This document shows positions 17,293 through 25,375 of a DNA stretch of 64,000 nucleotides, piece after piece; the stretch's first letter is position 1, and each line of letters begins with the position of its first letter. The stretch covers positions 62,001-126,000 of the forward strand of contig NZ_FNLC01000004.1 in assembly GCF_900104065.1 (NCBI RefSeq), given 5' to 3'. Position numbers and translations under genes: made by a program. The DNA is from Natronobacterium texcoconense (GTDB lineage: Archaea; Halobacteriota; Halobacteria; Halobacteriales; Natrialbaceae). Under the pieces are notes generated by a model. The model had not been told where the DNA came from. It saw nothing but the letters and a program-made list of their open reading frames with translations, and searched no databases.

Positions 17293-18390
17293 ATGGCGAT
17301 AGCGATCGTTACGGCTGCCGTGGTGTTCGTCGCTGTCTGTCCGCCTGCGTACTGGATCGCCGCTCGAGCGGCCGCTCGCAGGCGACGAGCACGCCGGTGG
17401 ATCCACCGACTGGCAGTAAGCCTCTGGGGTGTTGCCGCTCTCGCGTTCGTCACGTTCTCTCTCCTCGGTATCGGCGACCTCGGTCGATCGTCGCTCGGGG
17501 CCGTGTTGCCCTCGCTCGAGGAATCCCTCGTCGGCGACGTCGCAGCGTTCGGCGCGATTTCACTCGCGTCGCTCGGGGTAACGGTTCCGTCGTATCTGGC
17601 ACTGCTTCCGGCAACCGATCGAATCCTCGAGACAGACGTTTCCATCCGGGACGAACTCGTGTGGCTCGGGCAGTTCGGGCTCACGATCGCCGCGCTCATC
17701 TCGTTCGCGCTCGCGGTGCTCTTTCAACTCCCGTTTTCCGATGGGAGAACGTTCTCGGCGCTCCTGTTGCTCGCTCTCCTCACTGTCGTCGTCTTCGAAA
17801 TCGGATTTCCACAGCTGACTCGAACGCTACGCGACGCGCGGAGCGTGACCGACGCCGAGGCAGACCGCCTCACCCCGCTCCTCGAACACGCCGCGTTCGA
17901 CACTACTGACGTCTGTGTCGTCGAAGACACCGACGACATCGAAGTGCGGATCGTCGGGCCGCCGGGTCGCCGTCACCTGTTCGTCAGCGCAACCACCCTC
18001 GAGACGCTCGAAGACGACGCGCTCGAGGCACTCTTCGCGCTCCATACGGGCCGAATCCGGACTTACCACGTCGGGATGTCTAGCTACGCGCTCCTCGGAT
18101 TCGTCGTCGCTGGCGTCGTCGCGCTGGGCTGGGGGAACACGGCGACGGTCTCCGCCGTGATCTTCCTCGGGCTCGTGGCTTCGCTCCCGGTTCAGTGGGC
18201 GGCACGGCGAGCGCTGTATCGCGCCGACGCGTACGCCGGCACGGTCGTCGGGCGAGACGTCCTCGCTCGAACGTTCGTACGGGTCGCAGACGAGCAGGAC
18301 CTCGAGCTATCTCGAGGCAAGTTCTGGTACCTGCTACGAGCACGGCCACCGCTGGGTCGGCGTATCGATCGGCTCCGGAACGACGCCTGA
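17293..18390 (+). CDS. Membrane M48-like protein with lost zinc motif (predicted pseudoprotease)
   Basis: A 365-residue protein with four N-terminal hydrophobic segments (about 2-24, 42-60, 84-107, 124-146) and a fifth near 156-172, then a domain that follows the M48 order: [16 protein letters not shown] near 208-222, [23 protein letters not shown] near 229-251, two more membrane segments, [11 protein letters not shown], and a C-terminal [13 protein letters not shown]. At the place of HEXXH the sequence reads HTGRI (251-255), so the catalytic Glu and second zinc His are gone. The third-ligand region YRAD also lacks the usual Glu. Likely a non-catalytic relative; a regulatory or chaperone role is inference. 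Confidence 0.65.
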   Translation: MAIAIVTAAVVFVAVCPPAYWIAARAAARRRRARRWIHRLAVSLWGVAALAFVTFSLLGIGDLGRSSLGAVLPSLEESLVGDVAAFGAISLASLGVTVPSYLALLPATDRILETDVSIRDELVWLGQFGLTIAALISFALAVLFQLPFSDGRTFSALLLLALLTVVVFEIGFPQLTRTLRDARSVTDAEADRLTPLLEHAAFDTTDVCVVEDTDDIEVRIVGPPGRRHLFVSATTLETLEDDALEALFALHTGRIRTYHVGMSSYALLGFVVAGVVALGWGNTATVSAVIFLGLVASLPVQWAARRALYRADAYAGTVVGRDVLARTFVRVADEQDLELSRGKFWYLLRARPPLGRRIDRLRNDA

Positions 18391-18538
18391 TCGACAGCTC
18401 CGACGAACGGTCGTACGATGTACTCGTGGAACGAACGGGACCGGTGACGACGTACAGCGGTCCGACTATCGACGCTCGAGTCTCCCGTCCGAGGCCGAAA
18501 CCCGACCGACTTTATTCGCCGCGGTCCTCGACTGCGGT

Positions 18539-19420
18539 ATGAACGCAGACGCCGTCGTACTGGACGTCGACGGAGTGCTCGTCGACGTCGCCGACTCCTA
18601 CCGGCGGGCGATCCTCGAGTCCGTCGAGTACGTTTACGACCGGACGATCCGCAAGGAAGACGTCCAGGAGTTCAAGGATGCGGGCGGGTTCAACAACGAC
18701 TGGGAACTGACCTACGCGGCCGCGCTGTACGTCCTCGCGACGAGCGAGGGGTACGACGACTCGCTCGACGAGTTCACCGATCGAATCGCCGCCGAGGGTG
18801 GCGGCCTCGAGGCAGCGGAGACTGTCGTCCGAGATTCGATCGGTGCCCGTGCGTTCCAGCGTGTCGACGACCGCTGGGACCCCGAGCGACTCCGGGACGT
18901 CTTCCAGCAACTGTACCTCGGGCCCGAACTCTATCGAGGTCTCGAGGGTGGCGAACCGGACGACGACCTCGCGGACGCCGGCTTCATTCACGACGAACCG
19001 GTTCTTCTCGAGTCGGAGACTCGGGACGTTCTCGTCGAGGAGTACAACATCGGAATATTGACAGGTCGGCCGAGAGCCGAGGCCGAAATCGCGCTCGAGC
19101 GCGTAGGACTCGACGACGCCGTCGCGCTCGAGCACCGGTTCACGATGGACGACTGGGAGGAAGGAAAGCCGCATCCGCACGCGCTGACGACGCTCGCCGA
19201 CCGGTTCGACGCCGAAACGGTCGTCTTCGTCGGCGACACGCTCGACGATGTCCGGACGGCGACGAACGCGGCCGAGGCGGATCCGGACCGCGAGTATCAC
19301 GGCGTCGGCGTCCTGACCGGCGGTCTCACGGGCGAAGAGGGTCGACAAAAGTACGACCGTGAAGGAGCGACTACGGTCCTCGAGTCGGTCGACGACCTCC
19401 CCTCGTGGCTCGAGAACTGA
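18539..19420 (+). CDS. HAD-superfamily IA hydrolase, TIGR01548 type
   Basis: A 293-residue haloacid dehalogenase-like hydrolase. Motif I is [19 protein letters not shown] (residues 7-25, nucleophile Asp near 9), motif [14 protein letters not shown] near 174-185, and motifs [15 protein letters not shown] and [13 protein letters not shown] near 205-240. A cap domain fills residues 25-160. Haloarchaeal members of this subfamily are uncharacterised phosphatases; the substrate is unknown. Start ATG at 18539 follows a T-rich TATTCG stretch at about 18513. Confidence 0.85.
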   Translation: MNADAVVLDVDGVLVDVADSYRRAILESVEYVYDRTIRKEDVQEFKDAGGFNNDWELTYAAALYVLATSEGYDDSLDEFTDRIAAEGGGLEAAETVVRDSIGARAFQRVDDRWDPERLRDVFQQLYLGPELYRGLEGGEPDDDLADAGFIHDEPVLLESETRDVLVEEYNIGILTGRPRAEAEIALERVGLDDAVALEHRFTMDDWEEGKPHPHALTTLADRFDAETVVFVGDTLDDVRTATNAAEADPDREYHGVGVLTGGLTGEEGRQKYDREGATTVLESVDDLPSWLEN

Positions 19421-19552
19421 CGATCGAGTTCGAAATATGATATTAATTTCCGGCGGTAATTTCTGGGTCGCCGTAACGGAGTGGGATTGCCTTACACACG
19501 TACCATCAATTATTTGAATATAAACGAAAGCGAATTAGCCCTGGAATAGAAT

Positions 19553-19558
19553 GGAGGG
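19553..19558 (+). promoter_or_regulatory. Shine-Dalgarno of first CetZ gene
   Basis: GGAGGG lies four bases before the ATG at 19562, and a TATA-like TGAATATAAAC is near 19514-19524. Together they show a leadered, SD-dependent transcript, unlike most genes here. Confidence 0.5.
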
Positions 19559-19561
19559 TGT

Positions 19562-20737
19562 ATGAAGCTCGCGACAATAGGTGTCGGAAACGCGGGAAGT
19601 AAGATAATTGATCGAATGCTGGAGTTCGAAGACGAGACCGGTCGGAATCTCTGTCGGCACGTTATGGTTATCAACTCTGCTCGGACGGACCTCGCGAAAC
19701 CGGACTACGTCCCCGAAGATCGACGGGTCCTGATCGGCGATACCCACCAGAAAGCGAAAGGACACGGCGTGGGCGGTGACGCAACCGTCGGCGCGGAAGT
19801 CGCCAAACACGACATCGACGAGATTCGACGCACGTTCGACGACATAGAGATCCACGAGGTCGACGCGATCCTCGTCGCAGCAGGTCTCGGCGGCGGGACG
19901 GGCAGTGGCGCAGGACCGGTCGTGATCGACGAGCTTCAGAAGATGTACGACGAGCCTGTCTACGGACTCGGTATTCTCCCCGGCCAGTACGAGGGCGGTC
20001 GGCCGGCGCTGAACGCCGCGCGGTCGCTGCAGTCGTTCGTTCAGAAAGTCGACAACATGATCGCCTTCGACAACGACGCCTGGCGCTCCCGCGGCCAGAC
20101 GATCGAAGAAGGCTACGAGGACATGAACCGCGAACTGGCGATTCGTATCGTGACGCTGCTCGCAGCCGGCGAAATCGACGAGACGGAGGTCGCCGAGAAC
20201 GCGATGGACTCGAGCGACGTCATGCGAACGCTCGATACGAGCGGTATCTCCTCTATCGGCTACGCCTCGACCCCTATCACTCGAGAGGAAGACGAAGGAC
20301 TACTGAACCGGTTCAAAAACGAGCAGCAAGACCCCAGTGAGGCGACCGACGCCGCGAAGATCAAGGGTCTGGTCCGCCGGGCAGTCAACTCCCGGCTCAC
20401 GCTCCCCTGTAACGTCGCCAGCGCGGACCGCGCACTGGTCATCCTCTCCGGCCCGTCGGAAGTGATCGCCCGGAAAGGCGTCGAGAGCGCCCGTCAGTGG
20501 CTCGAGCAGGAGGCGGACACGGTCGAAGTGCTGGCTGGCGACGACCCACGCCCGAACGCCTCGGACCTCGCGGCAGTCGTCCTGCTCTCGAACGTCACCG
20601 AAACCCCCCGCGTCGACGAGATTCAAGAGCAGGCCGTCGAGGCCCAGGACAAGATCCAGCAACTCGAGGACGACCGCGAGGATGCCATCAACGATTTGAT
20701 CACGGACGACGACAACGAACTTGATCCGGTGATTTGA
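19562..20737 (+). CDS. CetZ tubulin/FtsZ-superfamily cytoskeletal protein, first of tandem pair
   Basis: A 391-residue GTPase of the archaeal CetZ family, which polymerises at the membrane and affects cell shape and motility in haloarchaea. The nucleotide-binding IGVGNAGSKI (6-15) and the tubulin signature GGGTGSG (110-116) are intact. The T7 region AMDSSDVMRTL near residues 218-228 keeps the two catalytic-type aspartates. The C-terminal tail is acidic (DREDAINDLITDDDNELDP). An in-frame start with good SD fixes the N-terminus. Only 35 bases separate it from the second CetZ gene, so they form an operon. Confidence 0.92.
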   Translation: MKLATIGVGNAGSKIIDRMLEFEDETGRNLCRHVMVINSARTDLAKPDYVPEDRRVLIGDTHQKAKGHGVGGDATVGAEVAKHDIDEIRRTFDDIEIHEVDAILVAAGLGGGTGSGAGPVVIDELQKMYDEPVYGLGILPGQYEGGRPALNAARSLQSFVQKVDNMIAFDNDAWRSRGQTIEEGYEDMNRELAIRIVTLLAAGEIDETEVAENAMDSSDVMRTLDTSGISSIGYASTPITREEDEGLLNRFKNEQQDPSEATDAAKIKGLVRRAVNSRLTLPCNVASADRALVILSGPSEVIARKGVESARQWLEQEADTVEVLAGDDPRPNASDLAAVVLLSNVTETPRVDEIQEQAVEAQDKIQQLEDDREDAINDLITDDDNELDPVI

Positions 20738-20757
20738 GCCGTTGATCACGTCATGTT

Positions 20758-20763
20758 AGGAGG
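20758..20763 (+). promoter_or_regulatory. Shine-Dalgarno of second CetZ gene
   Basis: AGGAGG lies nine bases before the ATG at 20773, inside the 35-base gap of the CetZ pair. This strong site decides the start and supports a polycistronic message. Confidence 0.6.
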
Positions 20764-20772
20764 ACCCCATCA

Positions 20773-21978
20773 ATGAAACTCGCCCTCGTCGGAGTCGGTA
20801 GTGCCGGTGTGCGGATCGTCGACCGGATCATCGAACGCGAGGTCGAGACGGGCCGGAACTTCTGTAACGGCAACATGCTCGTGTTCGATACGACGCAGGA
20901 AGCCTTCGAGGAAGTCGACCACGTGCCGGAGGACCACCGGGCGCTGTTCGGTGACGTCAGCCCGCGGATCGACGAGAACGGTACCGGGGGCAACCCGGAC
21001 CTCGGCGTCGACGTCGCCCGCGAGGACGTCCACGAGATCAGTCGGGCGTTCGACACCCTCGATTTCACCGAAGTCGACGGAACGTTGCTGATCGCGGGAC
21101 TCGGTGGCGGGACCGGCGGCGGCGCCGGTGCCGTCCTGCTCGAGGAGCTACAGGCGATCTCGGAGAAACCGGTCTACGCGCTCGGCGTGTTGCCCGAGGA
21201 CGACGAGTCCGATCGATCCGCGCTCAACGCGGCGCGGGCACTCCCGTCGTTCGTCGAGATCGCGGACAACGTGGTCCTCTTCGACAACGAGGAGTGGACG
21301 GATTCGATCGACAAGGACGACGAAACACTCGAGTACGACGAGGACGCCGAGACCGATCACGAGATCGAGCGAGACTACGACGAACTCAACCGCTCGATCG
21401 CCTCACACGTCCTGTTGCTGCTGGGCGCAGGCGAAATCGAGTCGATGACGATCGCCGAGAACCGGGCCGACGCGAGCGACCTCTCACGTACCCTCGAGAC
21501 CGGCGGCGTCTCCTCGATCGGACAGGCAAGCCACGACATCGAACGAAGCAACAGCCTGCTCTCCCGCATCCTCGCACTCGTTCCGTTCGTCGGCGGCAGC
21601 GATGGACCGGAGCCGACCGACGCCGTGAAGGTCAAACAGGTGGTCCGCGACGCCGTCGATCAGCGGCTTTCGCTCCCCTGTGCGGTCGATAGCACCGAAC
21701 GAACGTTGGTCGTTCTCTCGGGGCCACCGTCGGCCGTCTCCCGGAAGGGCTTCGAGAGCGCCCGCCACTGGCTCGAGAACGAGTCGGACACCGTCGAGGT
21801 GATGGCCGGCGACGAGCCACGGACGAAAGCGTCGTCGCTGACGGCCACCGTGTTGTTCTCGAACGTGACGGAGGTGCCCCGGATCGACGAGATGCAACAA
21901 CGGGCAGTGAGCGTCAAAGACGAGTTCGACGACGAAGACGAGATCGATCCCGCGGAAAGCGAGTTCGAGTTCGTCTAG
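20773..21978 (+). CDS. CetZ tubulin/FtsZ-superfamily protein, second of tandem pair
   Basis: A 401-residue paralogue of the preceding protein; both begin MKLA, both have the tubulin signature (GGGTGGG at 111-117), and both have the segment NAAR. near residue 155. The T7 region RADASDLSRTL keeps the DxxD aspartates. It differs by an acidic insert, about KDDETLEYDEDAETDHEIER (around residues 178-197), before YDELNRSIASHVLLLLGAGE. The tail DEFDDEDEIDPAESEFEFV is acidic. A heteropolymer with the first CetZ, or antagonism, are possible; neither is shown by sequence. Confidence 0.9.
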   Translation: MKLALVGVGSAGVRIVDRIIEREVETGRNFCNGNMLVFDTTQEAFEEVDHVPEDHRALFGDVSPRIDENGTGGNPDLGVDVAREDVHEISRAFDTLDFTEVDGTLLIAGLGGGTGGGAGAVLLEELQAISEKPVYALGVLPEDDESDRSALNAARALPSFVEIADNVVLFDNEEWTDSIDKDDETLEYDEDAETDHEIERDYDELNRSIASHVLLLLGAGEIESMTIAENRADASDLSRTLETGGVSSIGQASHDIERSNSLLSRILALVPFVGGSDGPEPTDAVKVKQVVRDAVDQRLSLPCAVDSTERTLVVLSGPPSAVSRKGFESARHWLENESDTVEVMAGDEPRTKASSLTATVLFSNVTEVPRIDEMQQRAVSVKDEFDDEDEIDPAESEFEFV

Positions 21979-22010
21979 CTCTTCTCTCCCTCGAGTTCTA
22001 CGGCCGTGAT

Positions 22011-22088
22011 ACGGACTGCTGTCCGTCGTTGACGATCCAACCGCGAACCATCTTGCAGTTGTACCGGTAAACCGTTCCAGCAGACCGT
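22011..22088 (+). repeat. Dispersed intergenic repeat, copy C
   Basis: The 78-base unit runs from ACGGACTGCTGTCCGTC to CAGCAGACCGT and contains the small palindrome ACGGACTGCTGTCCGT near its 5' end. It aligns with copies A (265) and B (5102) over its whole length. It sits in the 165-base gap between the CetZ operon and the FAD/Rieske gene. Confidence 0.65.
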
Positions 22089-22143
22089 CCGAGTCGCCCC
22101 GCCGTTTTTTGCCCGCTCTCGGTGTAGGTATCCGCCGAGTCCA

Positions 22144-23685
22144 ATGGCGAACTTCTCCCGTGCCGACGACCTCCCCGGCGAACCGACGTCACCCTGGCTG
22201 GCGACGACGCTCGACGACGACAGCGGCGATCCCGACGCGACGCTCGAGGGAACCGAATCCGTCGACGTCGCCGTGATCGGAGCTGGAATCGCCGGGCTGT
22301 CGACGGCGATCGAACTCCGCGAGCGCGACCTGACGGTTGCCGTCCTCGAGCGCGACCGGATCGCGACGGGTGTGACGGGCAAGACGACGGCCAAACTGAC
22401 CAGCCAGCACGGGCTGATCTACGATCACCTTCGCCGGGAGTTCGGCCGCCAGGCGGCGAGCCAGTACGCGACCGCCCAGGAGGAGGCGATCGATACCGTC
22501 GAGGAACGGATCGACGAACTGGAGATCGACTGTGGCTTCGAACGCGTCTCCTCGTATCTCTACAGCAACACGCCCGACGAGATCGAACGTGAGACCGACG
22601 CTGCGCAGGCCGCAGGGATCGACGCGAACTACGTCACGTCGGTCCCACCGTTCGAACGGGCCCAGGCCGCAGTCCGATTCGACGAGCAGGCGTGGTTCCA
22701 CCCCCGACGATACCTCCTGGGGATCGCCGCCGAACTGCGAGACGACGACGGCGCAGCCGTCTACGAACACACTCGTGTCACCGACGTAGAGCCTGGCTCG
22801 CCGTGTCGCATCGAGACGTCCGAAGCGACGGTTCGGGCGGATCGAGTCGTCCTCGCGACCGGCTTCCCGATCCTCGATCGAGCGGGCTACTTCGCCCGAA
22901 TGCACCCGAAACGATCCTACGTTCTCGGGTTACGACTCGAGGGACGACCGCCTCAAGGGATGTACTACCGCAGTGGCGACAGCTACCGATCGGTCCGGAC
23001 CCACCGCGACGAGGAAGGAGAACTCCTGCTGGTCGGCGGCGAGAACCACAAGACCGGCCAGGGTGGGTCGACGATCGACCGCTACCGGCGACTCCTCCGG
23101 TGGGCGCGCGAACGATTTCCCGTCGAGTCGGTCGCCTACCGGTGGTCGACCCAGGACTACGTCTCGGCCGACAAGGTCCCGTTCGTCGGCCGTGTCGGTG
23201 CCAGAGCCGAGAACGTCTACGTCGCGACCGGCTTCCGCGGCTGGGGGATGACCAACGGCGTCGCGGCCGGCCGCCTGCTCGCGGGCCTTCTCGCGAACGA
23301 ACGACCGGCTGGACGCGACCTTTTCGATCCGCTGCGGTTCACGCCGAAGACGTCGCTGGCCTCGACCGTCACCGAGAACGCCGACGCCATCAGCCAGTTC
23401 GCGACCGACTGGGCTCGAACTCTCCTCACACCCGACCTGACGTCGCTCGAGCCCGGCGAGGGAACCGTCCTCCGGAAGGGAAGCCGTCCGATCGCCTGTG
23501 CCCGCGACGCCGACGGGAACCTCCATGCGACGTCGGCTGTCTGCACCCACATGGCCTGCATCGTCGAGTGGAACGACGCCGAACGAAGCTGGGACTGCCC
23601 CTGTCATGGCTCGCGGTTCTCGCCGGAGGGAGACGTCCTCGAGGGGCCGGCGACGGAGGAGCTACCGACGCGTCGGATCGAGTGA
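22144..23685 (+). CDS. FAD-dependent oxidoreductase fused to C-terminal Rieske [2Fe-2S] domain
   Basis: A 513-residue protein. The DAO-type FAD fold begins with VIGAGIAGLSTAIELRERD near residues 43-61; GRVGARAENVYVATGFRGWG near 350-370 is the second FAD contact. Residues about 430-510 form a Rieske domain: CTHMACIVEWN and, 15 residues on, CPCHGSRF give the CxH and CxxH cluster ligands. This fusion is known in bacteria and haloarchaea; the substrate is usually an amine or unknown. The Rieske domain likely passes electrons to or from FAD. Confidence 0.88.
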   Translation: MANFSRADDLPGEPTSPWLATTLDDDSGDPDATLEGTESVDVAVIGAGIAGLSTAIELRERDLTVAVLERDRIATGVTGKTTAKLTSQHGLIYDHLRREFGRQAASQYATAQEEAIDTVEERIDELEIDCGFERVSSYLYSNTPDEIERETDAAQAAGIDANYVTSVPPFERAQAAVRFDEQAWFHPRRYLLGIAAELRDDDGAAVYEHTRVTDVEPGSPCRIETSEATVRADRVVLATGFPILDRAGYFARMHPKRSYVLGLRLEGRPPQGMYYRSGDSYRSVRTHRDEEGELLLVGGENHKTGQGGSTIDRYRRLLRWARERFPVESVAYRWSTQDYVSADKVPFVGRVGARAENVYVATGFRGWGMTNGVAAGRLLAGLLANERPAGRDLFDPLRFTPKTSLASTVTENADAISQFATDWARTLLTPDLTSLEPGEGTVLRKGSRPIACARDADGNLHATSAVCTHMACIVEWNDAERSWDCPCHGSRFSPEGDVLEGPATEELPTRRIE

Positions 23686-23820
23686 CCGTCGCCGATAGGC
23701 TCATATTTATTCCACGGTGCCTGTGTAAGCCGTTTCAACGGGTATTACCGGCCGAACCGTTCTCTCAATTTCCCGGGAAGAACAGAACGCCTATTTGGTT
23801 CTACGCCGCAGTTGCCGTTG

Positions 23821-24423
23821 ATGTCGGAGCCACTCCGCTCGAGCGTCGGGGACGCCGTCGCCGAACTCTCGCGGTCGCTCGCCACGTTCGTCGGAATCGT
23901 GTGGCTGTGTTTCGTCGTTAGTCTCGTCGTCGTTCGGGCTCTCCAGGCGACAGTAACTGACGTATCGGTCCCCTCGGAGCCGATCTGGATCGTCGTCTTC
24001 GCCGTCGCTATCGTCGCCGCCGGAGTTCTCTCCGAGGGCGGCTACGAGCGATTCGGTGCGGACCCCTCTGCCGGGTGGACGTTCGCGTGGCTCGCGATCT
24101 TTTTCGTTCCGTTCGCGTTCGCCCCGCTTCGGATCGCGATCGGACTCGTGGTCGCCAACGGGCCGCTGTTCGACGCTCTCTTCGTTCTCGGTGCTACGCT
24201 CGGTGCAGGCTGGCTCGCCTTCTACGGCGGACTCGAGCGCCTCGCCCTCGAGCCAGCGGATTTCGTTCGCGTGATCGCGTACGCGGTCGCACTCGGTATC
24301 GTTCCCGCCGCAGCTTTCCTTCTGGTCGACGCAGCCTGGCTGACCGCCGGCGTCGGTGCAGCCGTCGCGACGGTCGTCCAGATCGGTGCTTGCTGGCTCG
24401 CGTTTACGCCGCGAACCCTGTGA
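23821..24423 (+). CDS. Hypothetical polytopic membrane protein
   Basis: A 200-residue protein with six hydrophobic segments spaced evenly from about residue 20 to 195. The start ATG at 23821 (MSEPLRSS) is preferred; a TTG three codons upstream is in frame. No conserved polar motif is evident inside the membrane segments. Its stop codon is directly followed by the stop of the convergent GDPD gene. No function can be assigned. Confidence 0.65.
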   Translation: MSEPLRSSVGDAVAELSRSLATFVGIVWLCFVVSLVVVRALQATVTDVSVPSEPIWIVVFAVAIVAAGVLSEGGYERFGADPSAGWTFAWLAIFFVPFAFAPLRIAIGLVVANGPLFDALFVLGATLGAGWLAFYGGLERLALEPADFVRVIAYAVALGIVPAAAFLLVDAAWLTAGVGAAVATVVQIGACWLAFTPRTL

Positions 24424-25251
24424 TCAGCCGCCAGCCAGTCCCGGATACTCCGCGATGATCCCGTCGACGCCCGCAGACGCGAGGTCGTCGTACTGACTCC
24501 ATCGTTCGACCGTCCAGACGTTGACCGTCCGGCCGTCGGCGTGGGCCTCCTCGAGGACGTCGATCTCCGGTTTCCCGGCCGGTAGTCCCGCGTACTCCGT
24601 CCGCGAGAGGTCGGTCCCGACGATCGCGTTCCGCGGCGGGTGAATCGCCTCACAGTCGTATCGGCGTGCGATCTCGAGACCGGCCTCGAGGTCGTCCCAG
24701 ACGAGGACTGCAGTGGCATAGCGGGGTGTGACCTCGCGGAGAGCCGCGAGTGCGCCCTCGCAAAACGACGAGAACAGCAGTTCGCCGTCGAACGGCGTAC
24801 AGACCTCGAGGGCGCGCTCGACGAACGGCTGCCAGACGTCGCGTCGGTCGTCGTGCGCGTCGGCCGGGAGCGACTCGCCGAACCGCAGGTCGTCGGTTCC
24901 CGGATTCTTCAGTTCGACGTTGCAACCGACGGACTCGGGGATCGCCTCGAGCACCGCGGCGAGCGTCGGCACTGTCTCGTCGGTGCCCATAACCCGCGCT
25001 GACGTGATCTCCTCGAGCGGCGTTTCCCAGACGACTCCTTCGGTGTCGGTAAGCGGACGGCCGCCCCGGTCGTGAGTCCCCTCGAGACGGCTGTCGTGGA
25101 CGACGACGGGCGTCCCGCAGGCGGCCGGTTGGACGTCGATCTCGATCATCGCTGTCTCGTCGCGGGCCGCGGCTTCCCGGATCGCACGGACCGTGTTCTC
25201 GGGAGTGACGCCGGCATATCCGCGATGGGCGATGACGTCGGGATCGGTCAT
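24424..25251 (-). CDS. Glycerophosphodiester phosphodiesterase
   Basis: Hydrolyses glycerophosphodiesters to glycerol phosphate and an alcohol. The 275-residue TIM-barrel protein has the catalytic signature VIAHRGYAGVTPENT (residues 5-19, His and the Glu of PENT) and MIEIDVQPAACGTPVVVHD near 36-54, supplying the second Glu, Asp and His. No signal peptide is present, so it acts in the cytoplasm, probably in turnover of lipid head groups. It is divergent from the nitric oxide reductase gene, with 124 bases between starts. Confidence 0.9.
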   Translation of the reverse strand: MTDPDVIAHRGYAGVTPENTVRAIREAAARDETAMIEIDVQPAACGTPVVVHDSRLEGTHDRGGRPLTDTEGVVWETPLEEITSARVMGTDETVPTLAAVLEAIPESVGCNVELKNPGTDDLRFGESLPADAHDDRRDVWQPFVERALEVCTPFDGELLFSSFCEGALAALREVTPRYATAVLVWDDLEAGLEIARRYDCEAIHPPRNAIVGTDLSRTEYAGLPAGKPEIDVLEEAHADGRTVNVWTVERWSQYDDLASAGVDGIIAEYPGLAGG

Positions 25252-25375
25252 ACCGGTTCGTCGACGCCGGGACTAATGGAGACTGCGTTTGCTCTACCGA
25301 CCGTATAACTGCTTGCAAGTGACACGTCCACGTTTACACCATTCCTTCGAGCCTCTAGTCTTGCTGGGTTTACAG

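Noticed and set aside
18409-18472. Further copy of the dispersed repeat as a firm feature
   Set aside because: Only CCGGT, TACAGCGG and CCG blocks match; similarity is too low by eye to annotate without a profile search, so it is mentioned only as a possible copy.
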